Source: Coniferiporia sulphurascens
Taxonomy: Eukaryota; Basidiomycota; Agaricomycetes; Hymenochaetales; Hymenochaetaceae
DNA: 64,000 nt
NCBI GenBank assembly: GCA_002794785.1
Contig: NBBA01000004.1
Coordinates: 434,001-498,000 of the forward strand
Direction of reading: 5' to 3'
Shown: positions 57,762 to 64,000 of the stretch, in pieces
Position numbering within the stretch: position 1 is the stretch's first letter
Layout of the letters: the number at the start of each line of letters is the position of its first letter
The notes under the pieces: generated by a model
The model's database searches: none
What the model saw: only the letters and a program-made list of their open reading frames with translations
Told to the model about the DNA's origin: nothing
Program-made: the position numbers and the translations under genes

Positions 57762-59731
57762 ATGGTTCACAACCGCTTCAACGAGCGCGAGGCGAACCCC
57801 AACAAGCACATAAACTTCATCACGGCGCTACCAATGCCCGATGTTCCTCCGCCGTATTCAGATGAGGATGCCCGGCAGCTCCTGCGCGCTTTGGCCGCAC
57901 AGATGAGACCAATCATGAAGAGTCACGGTTTTGCGGTGAACAGTTTAGAAGAGGTATGTGTGCGATCTCCGAGGTGGAGGATGGGGTTAAAGAGGTCCTT
58001 GTAGTATGAATACAACCGCGTATTCGCCGGACGCAATTGGAATAACGGAGAGACGGTTGGTGAGTCGCTTTTTTCGACATTAAAGGTTGTCTTAGTCAAT
58101 CTTCTACGATTAAGAGCTCGTCCTTCGCCACGCCGATGGGACATTTGTAACGATACCGTGGCTCTTGAGCACGCTCTGTCATGAGGTGGGCAGGCTGAGA
58201 TATCTTGTTTCTGATACTCATGCAGAGTCCAAACCAATAGCTTGCTCACATTAAGGTAAATGGTTCTCCGATACTTGTTTGACTTAACTCAAATTTCTAT
58301 GTAGCACATGAATCATGGCCGAGACTTCCAAAAATTATGGACTCAGTTGAGGATGGAAGTAGGGGCCTTGCAGGGGAAGGGTTACTACGGGGATGGTATG
58401 TTTATTACGAGAGCTGACACGCAGACGCTGAACGGGCCCCCTTAGGCTATTGGTCCAGTGGAACTAGGATTGCAGACTCAGCTGTAATTGGTGGCCAAGG
58501 CATAGCAGACTACGACCTTCCGGACTACATTGTAAGACTCCCTTCATTAGTAAGTTCTTGCCGGGGGCTTACCCGTTGTCAGTGCGGGGGTGCTCAAACC
58601 CGCTCGCGCCCGAAATCATACGGGTGCCGAGGACACGTACGACGTCGCGTTGCTGGGCCATCAAAGCATACAGGAGCACAAACTGAGAAGAAGCGCAAGC
58701 CGGGAACAAGAGTCACTGCAAAGGGGAAGTTTAAAGGAGGGGGAGAAGCCCTTAACGCCGCCATCAGTGACAAAGACGAAAAAGCAAAAGGCATAGGCTT
58801 CAGAAAACAGGCAGGAAGGTGAGTGGCTCGTTCGTTTTTGCATGTCTGCGAGTAGAAACCCGTCAAATGGTAGCAAGCGGGCGAGAGAGGAACGGGCGTT
58901 GGCTGCAGAGAAACGACTGAAAGCCATTCAAGGTATAATCCACAAGTCAAAACAGCTTTACAACAAATAACATAAGTTAACTATAGGCACTCCAAAAGCG
59001 GAAGAGGGCGAGTCACAAAAAGTGCCATCAGACGGCGACAGTGCCACCGAAGACGACTTTGACTATGATGAGCATGCATGGGAACCTGCAGAAACCGATG
59101 AACGCCGCAGGAAAACAATGCAGGATAGCATGGATGATGATGAACTTAATTCTTCGCAGCAGTTCATGAAAGACTACCTTTCAGAATCTTCCCATGCCAA
59201 GAAAGGAGTGCCCAATGAAACCAAATTTGCGAGTGTACTGGACGCCATCGAGATATCGGATGATGATAGCAACTGTGATATCCCTTCTGTTTCTAATCCC
59301 GTCGTCTCTCGACCTTCAAAGACGCCGGACGAAAGTGATAGAAGGCCTAACAAGCGATTGCGGAAGGATTCTCCTTTATTGCCGGTGGCTGGACCCTCCA
59401 ATCCTACGCGGAATTCTGGAAAGCCTTCCGGACTCAGTGGGCTCCTACGGGACGAGATGACTACCCGGAGGAGAGAATCGTCAGGTATGACTCCGGGCGG
59501 AAGGAAACTCGGCCCTGGTCCAACCCTCCCCGCCCGTGGTATTCCTGGAAAAGCGGCCGTCAACGACAGCCCTGTAAATAAATGGGTTTGTTTGGTGTGT
59601 ACCTTGTGCGTGGCCCTGTTCTTTAATTGTAACAAATTCTCAAGAGTCCTTTTCACAGGGAGAATCGTCCTAATCATTTGGCTTGTTCGGCTTGTAATAC
59701 CCCTCAGGGTGAATCTACCTGGACTGGATAG
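57762..59731 (+). CDS. Wss1-like WLM-domain metalloprotease with RanBP2 zinc finger
   Basis: Model join(57762..57953,58005..58059,58115..58185,58242..58256,58305..58395,58446..58531,58583..58818,58874..58932,58987..59605,59659..59731), 498 residues, frame intact over ten exons including one of 15 nt. The WLM domain starts RFNEREANPNKHINFI and reaches TIPWLLSTLCHELAHIKHMN, with the zinc motif HELAHIKHMNH split over exons 3-5 (58180-58316). A Gly/Arg-rich linker (GGGAQTRSRPKSYG, KPGTRVTAKGKF), an acidic region (TEDDFDYDEHAWEP) and a Ser/Pro-rich part follow. The C-terminus is a RanBP2-type zinc finger: WVCLVCTL and NHLACSACNTPQG, i.e. four cysteines in the usual spacing. Family role: cleaving proteins crosslinked to DNA, together with Cdc48 and SUMO. 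I did not recognise clear SHP or SIM motifs. Start chosen because it gives the conserved N-terminus. Confidence 0.92.
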
Positions 59732-60038
59732 CTTGTATGATATATGCTCGTATTATTTCTGGATACAATACAATGTTTTTTAGATATCGCCTAATGTTAG
59801 GTTTCTTTGATGGAGTTCTTTGTTTTTTTGAGGCCCATGCGTGGTTGTGTCTAGAGTCCGAGGCCCTGCCACGTGTCACGTGGTTGCTGATTGGCCACAA
59901 CATTCCCAGGCTCCCCGGAGTTGAGGCCATCGTGAACAACGTGCCTACTCATCGTTGCCCACAACCTGCACGAGCCTTTGCAGCCGCCCCGTCGCCCTTC
60001 TCACCTGCTTCTGCTCAACGGCGATACATCCCCTCCAG
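59732..60038. other. Intergenic region between WLM protease and Bqt4-like genes
   Basis: 307 bp between the stop of the WLM gene and the start of the next gene on the same strand. Should contain the terminator of the first and the promoter of the second. Contains an imperfect palindrome gccacgtgtcacgtggttgc (59868-59887) with two CACGTG-type E-boxes. Confidence 0.5.
59869..59884 (+). promoter_or_regulatory. Paired CACGTG E-box sites upstream of the Bqt4-like gene
   Basis: ccacgtgtcacgtgg contains two cacgtg cores 8 bp apart in a near-palindrome, about 155 bp upstream of the start codon at 60039. CACGTG is the binding site of bHLH factors (for example Cbf1/Pho4 type). Role here is inferred from position only. 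Confidence 0.5.
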
Positions 60039-61518
60039 ATGTCACATAATCCAGCAAATGTCGTCCCTAAGACGACTGCACCAAGGCCGCAGCTGCCTTA
60101 CGCACATGCTAACCCGTTCCTTGCCATGAGTGCGTACATATACACGTTGCTGCGATGCATTACGTTTATAATTTATTTTGCTTCTCAAAACAGCGGACAA
60201 TGCGAAAGTACCCAACGTGAAATATCAAGTAATCACGCGTGAAGGACAAGAGATTGTCGTGAGTCGACTGTCGTATATCTATCGGAGATACTATGCGTGG
60301 CTTACCGCAGATGGCGCCTTTAGGTGGGCAGAGTGAAGATACAGACGGTATGTATGCTTTGCGCTGCCTGGATGTTAATTAAATGTCTTTTTATCTAGCC
60401 CGGAGGTGGTCACGCTTTTGTTCTTCGACGGTTCGACACCGGTGCCATCAGCCTTACAACGATGTTCCGTGCTGCGTTCCCGAGCGCGCCTGAAGACTCG
60501 GAAAAGACGGAATCATCCTGGGTGAAAGCAAATTTCGATTCGTTCGGTGCGAATGGAGGGGGAGGAAAGGACATTCTGCGCTTGGCGGGGACGTGGGTCC
60601 GTCCGGACGTAGCTGCAGCGATCGCGCCGTTGTATTCACTCGACTACGTTATCTCGCCCCTCGTTAACGCATCGCCGGATCCTGGGCAGGAGTACCGCCG
60701 TTCGACGAAGCCCGCATCACCCCAGGTAAACGGAAGCACATCTCCAGCGAGGCCAACGAACCCACGTATCGAAGTGGACGCCCCCGCTTCTCCGACGCCC
60801 GCAGGTCCGGGACCAGCTAAGCGAAGGAAAGAGTTTTCTCCCATTTCAAGCTCCCCATCAGCGCCTGCGGAGATGCTACCTGTACCGCGCCGCAGTGTTC
60901 GAACTGCCAGCCCAGCCCCTATTCCGTCTGCTACCATTTCTCAGACGACTACACAGACAACTCGTATATCTCGTACGAAAGCATCGAAGGCAAGGACCTT
61001 CATAAAGCCGGCTGCTACTGGTAAGCCATCTAGCAGGTTGACACCTGTCGAGTCCGATCATGCCCACAACGACGACGATGCCGACGAAGACGTTGCGGAG
61101 GTGCCTGGGCCTGATATGCACGAGGACGTCGCTGAGCAAAAGGATTTGATTGCGAAGCTCAAGGCAGAAAGGGCAGAAAGGGAGGAGACTGAGAACCCTA
61201 CGGCATCCGGTTCTTCGGCAGTGCCTATCCAGCAGTCCGATTCGCAATCCTCAAAGCGAAGCCGCGAGGAAGATGACCAGCCCTTGAAGTTCCAATTCCG
61301 TGAGCCGGAAGCACAGATTCCTGTGGCAACCCGCCAGATTAAATCGAACAAGAGGCTGAGCTTGGACCTGGAGCCTCAGCAGAAATCGGCCGCATGGGGG
61401 GCTCTTTGGTTTGCTGCTGGCCTTGCTGCTGCGTGAGTTTTCTGCCCTCGTATCAGCAGATTGTCCATTCTGATTAGCTTGTTTTTGCAGAGCAACGATC
61501 CCAAGTTTTTTCATGTAA
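60039..61518 (+). CDS. Bqt4-like APSES/KilA-N protein of the inner nuclear membrane
   Basis: Model join(60039..60129,60194..60258,60324..60347,60399..61432,61491..61518), 413 residues. The APSES-type (KilA-N) fold spans residues 30-160: KVPNVKYQVITREGQEIVVG, RVKIQTPGGGHAFVLRRF, DTGAISLTTMFRAAFPSAPE, and AGTWVRPDVAAAIAPLYSLD, typical of the fungal subgroup that includes S. pombe Bqt4. A long Ser/Pro-rich, charged linker follows (a coiled stretch QKDLIAKLKAERAEREE near residue 290), and the protein ends in one hydrophobic helix (AWGALWFAAGLAAAATIPSF) right before the stop. A DNA-binding-fold domain plus a C-terminal membrane anchor is the Bqt4 layout; that protein tethers telomeres to the nuclear envelope. 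Function by analogy only. Exon 3 is 24 nt and encodes VGRVKIQT, which fixed its acceptor. Confidence 0.85.
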
Positions 61519-62090
61519 CATAACTTGGATTCAGTTATTGTTCCTCATAATGTTTTTTGACCCTTTTACGTGCGCTGCCTCCTGCCTCACAAATGCCCGA
61601 TATCTTCGGAGAACATCGTTACCGAAATTATCTCCATACCTTTCTTTGTCATAAAGAGTGCTTTACAAGAGGGGTCTTACGGTTAAGTATAGGTTTGCAT
61701 TTGTACTTTTGTACATCAACTATTTCTTCAAATACAGTTTTATTTCACCCTTCCTCCCCTCCCCTTTCCATCCCCATCCTCCATCACCGTTACCTCGTCT
61801 TATTATCTCTAAAGGAGATCCTTTTAAATGTTGCTTTGCCCACCGTGTTTTCCCGACTCTCCTCCTTTTCTTTTCTTTATTCTAATTTTCATCCCTCCCC
61901 CTGTGTTGATATAAATCCAGCTATTCCTACATCCATTCGCTCACTATCTCGGGCACCAGAGCACCTAACTGTAGCGATTCGCGTTATAGTACATTTCCTA
62001 GTCTGTGATAGGTTAGACGAAGCCTAGGTAAAACAAGATCTTCTGAATGGTGCGCTTTGATGATACAGCTTCCTTGTCAATGACTCAATA
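61519..62090. other. Convergent intergenic region
   Basis: Lies between the 3' ends of the Bqt4-like gene (plus) and the S9 peptidase gene (minus). T-rich near 61730-61900, no gene seen. Confidence 0.5.
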
Positions 62091-64000
62091 TTACAACCAG
62101 AGATCGAAATGCTCGATGACACGCTTCATTACATCTTCTGCATGCTTCTTCTCCGTAAACCTGAAATCAAATAAGTTAATTCTTGGCACCAAGGTGAAAA
62201 GGGGAAATCGGAGGAAACGCACGAATGGGGCTCGCGCGGATAGATTACGAGCTGCGCACGTTCTGGGTACTTGGAGCGTCGGCGCAGGCCACGGAAGAAC
62301 GAGATGCCCTGTGTTGCAGGTACACGCTTGTCCTTTTCACCGTGCAATATAAGCACAGCGGACTCCACATCCGCGACACGTCCAATCGGACTCCCGTTTA
62401 GATCGACCCGCTTCGTAAGGACAGGCGTATCCCATGGTGCGCACCCGCCGACATCAGCCTATGCAGACAAATGAGTTACATGGGGAGGAGGACCCAACAA
62501 CGGACCCACCGGGGTATCTGGTAAGTCGGACTCGGCGACCATTTGGCCCCAATCGCTGATGCCTGCGCCCATGACGGCCGCTTTGAAGCGATTCTTCGTT
62601 GCGGTGACGCCCCACGCGGTCATAAATCCGCCAAAACTCCACCCGCCAATGCCCAGGCGGCCAGGGTCCGCGAAGCCCCGTCCGATCGCGGCATCGAGCA
62701 TACTCACACAGTCCGCCCAGTCGAGTGTGCCCGCACCGCCGTGCGCTACGCGCGCGAATTTCGAACCGTGTCCTTGACCTTGTTTGAAAGTCAAACGGTC
62801 GTGTAAATACCGCTGGCCTTCGTGATGTTTGCAAGTGAACTTTGAATCGCACTAACCTCCTCTGAAATTGGGGGAAATGACCAGATACCCCCGCGCGGCG
62901 AGCAGGAATTCCCAAAATGCGAAAAGGGGTTCGTACCCGAGTGTAACCCGCCTATCGTTTTTATTAGTAACTAAGGTTTCCTGAGCCGGCCGAGAAAGCT
63001 ATATAAAACTTACCAGTACGGCCCTAGTGGGGCGAAGCAGAAGCGTAAAAGACGTCGGCATTTACTGAACAACGGCATAAGAAACAGGGCCGGACTCACC
63101 GCCATGTGCAAGCATAACGGTGGGAAGCGGCTTGTTTGGTTTAGATCCTGTTTCACCGGGAGGGAAGACAATAACACCATCAAGCTTCGTCCCATCCTCA
63201 GCATTCCAATAAAAGGCTTCTGTATGCAAAGTTGGAACATCCTCCATCCACCGCAAATGCGAAGACAACTTCGTCACCAGTTTACACGCTTTTGTACGAT
63301 CGTTTGTAATTCCGGTCCATACGTTTGGTGATTCTTTTTTCACTGCCGAACTTTTGATAACAGCGAGAACAATCGCCCCATCTGCACGACAGCGGACGTC
63401 CCAGAGGGCCCCGGGATAACTGATGGCTTCATCTGACGTTTCGTACAACGTGAATAGGATTTTTGGTTCGGAGCCTTTCACGTCAAGCACATCAATGCGT
63501 GTGCCCAAGCCCGTAGCAACATCCACAGCGACAAGCCCATCGCTTTTTATGTCCTTGACGCCCGCCGCGCAATCCACTTCTCCGTAAAGTTGTGTAGTGA
63601 GTGCAAAATCGTGTGCTGAGTGAACAAAAATGGACGAGGAATCAATTCGATGAGCGGGTGTGACTCTTTGAATATCAACAATTTTCCCATCCGGCATCGC
63701 GCAAATTCTCGATGCAGTTCGTGGATATGTGCCAATGACTTGAGCACTTGAGCCTACCGAGATCCCAATACGCTGGAGTGGTATCTCTTCTTCACTAAAC
63801 TCAAACTCTGGCTGGCGCCACACAGCGAAAATGATCTCCTTGCTATCAGGTGTCCAGGTGAAGTCGAAGACGTGCTTATCCCGGGAAACGTCCAGGGTAC
63901 GCACAGTTCTAGATGCGAAGGTGTACAGCCTTAGTCGCTCGAAGGTACGTCTGTCGCCGAAAACCATAGCGTCGTCCTTATCCTTCTCACGTTGCTCATC
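62091..64000 (-). CDS. S9-family serine peptidase (acylaminoacyl/dipeptidyl-peptidase type), 5' end outside window
   Basis: The gene runs off the right edge; the C-terminal two-thirds are visible. The large exon 63062-64000 covers the beta-propeller (FGDRRTFERLRLYTFASR, DKHVFDFTWTPDSKEIIFAV) and the start of the alpha/beta-hydrolase domain (KPLPTVMLAHGG, completed by GPYW in a tiny following exon). Then PLFAFWEFLLAARGYLVISP and NFRGG, the nucleophile GIGGWSFGGFM with Ser at 62636-62638, the Asp in LILHGEKDKRVPA (62330-62332) and the His in YPREPH (62225-62227). The protein ends KRVIEHFDLWL. All three catalytic residues are present. S9 peptidases release N-terminal residues or cut short peptides after a preferred residue; substrate is not predictable. 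The last intron (gtgcgt, atttcag) joins CAT TC to G TTT, giving HSFTEKK. No signal peptide can be judged because the start is missing. Confidence 0.92.

Overview
This is a gene-dense stretch of a filamentous basidiomycete genome, most likely an Agaricomycete. The signs are many 48-70 nt introns with GT/AG ends and CTAAC-like branch points, very short exons (15, 17, 20, 23 and 24 nt), Kre9/Knh-type and Ser-rich GPI-anchored cell-wall proteins, a Bqt4-like APSES protein and a DUF6699-like protein. There are no operons. I worked out exon structures by requiring the reading frame to stay open across splice sites, so most gene models below are internally consistent but not transcript-proven.

Left part (1-12 kb). 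Two related small membrane proteins sit in tandem at the left edge, then a GPI-anchored Ser/Ala-rich protein on the minus strand. From about 4.96 to 12.14 kb there is a tandem segmental duplication of about 3.4 kb per copy. Each copy carries a secreted NucA/NucB-type nuclease (minus) and a small cytosolic protein (plus). The right copy is intact; the left copy has a nonsense codon and frameshifts.

Centre-left (12-28 kb). A 2160-residue, Glu/Ala/Val/Pro-rich protein ends in the CaaX box CVIM. It is followed by a Kre9/Knh-domain GPI protein with a probable GC-AG intron, PRMT5 (arginine methyltransferase) and SDH3 (complex II membrane anchor).

Repeat-rich island (about 27.7-50 kb). A 2.4 kb repeat occurs once in plus orientation, once in minus orientation and once as a truncated minus copy. 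Between the first two lies about 13.5 kb with little coding potential, many short tandem repeats and one DUF6699-like gene. At the right side there is an intact metacaspase with remains of two more metacaspase copies; repeat and metacaspase alternate, as if a repeat-plus-metacaspase unit was amplified and then decayed.

Right part (52-64 kb). A CaaX-tailed MINDY deubiquitinase, phosphofructokinase, a Wss1-like WLM metalloprotease with one zinc finger (divergent from PFK across a 239 bp shared promoter), a Bqt4-like inner-nuclear-membrane protein and the C-terminal part of an S9 prolyl-oligopeptidase-family peptidase.

The housekeeping genes belong to unrelated pathways (glycolysis, respiration, arginine methylation, DNA-protein crosslink repair, ubiquitin editing). 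I see no metabolic cluster. The most unusual elements are the giant CaaX protein, the unevenly decayed nuclease duplication and the repeat/metacaspase array.
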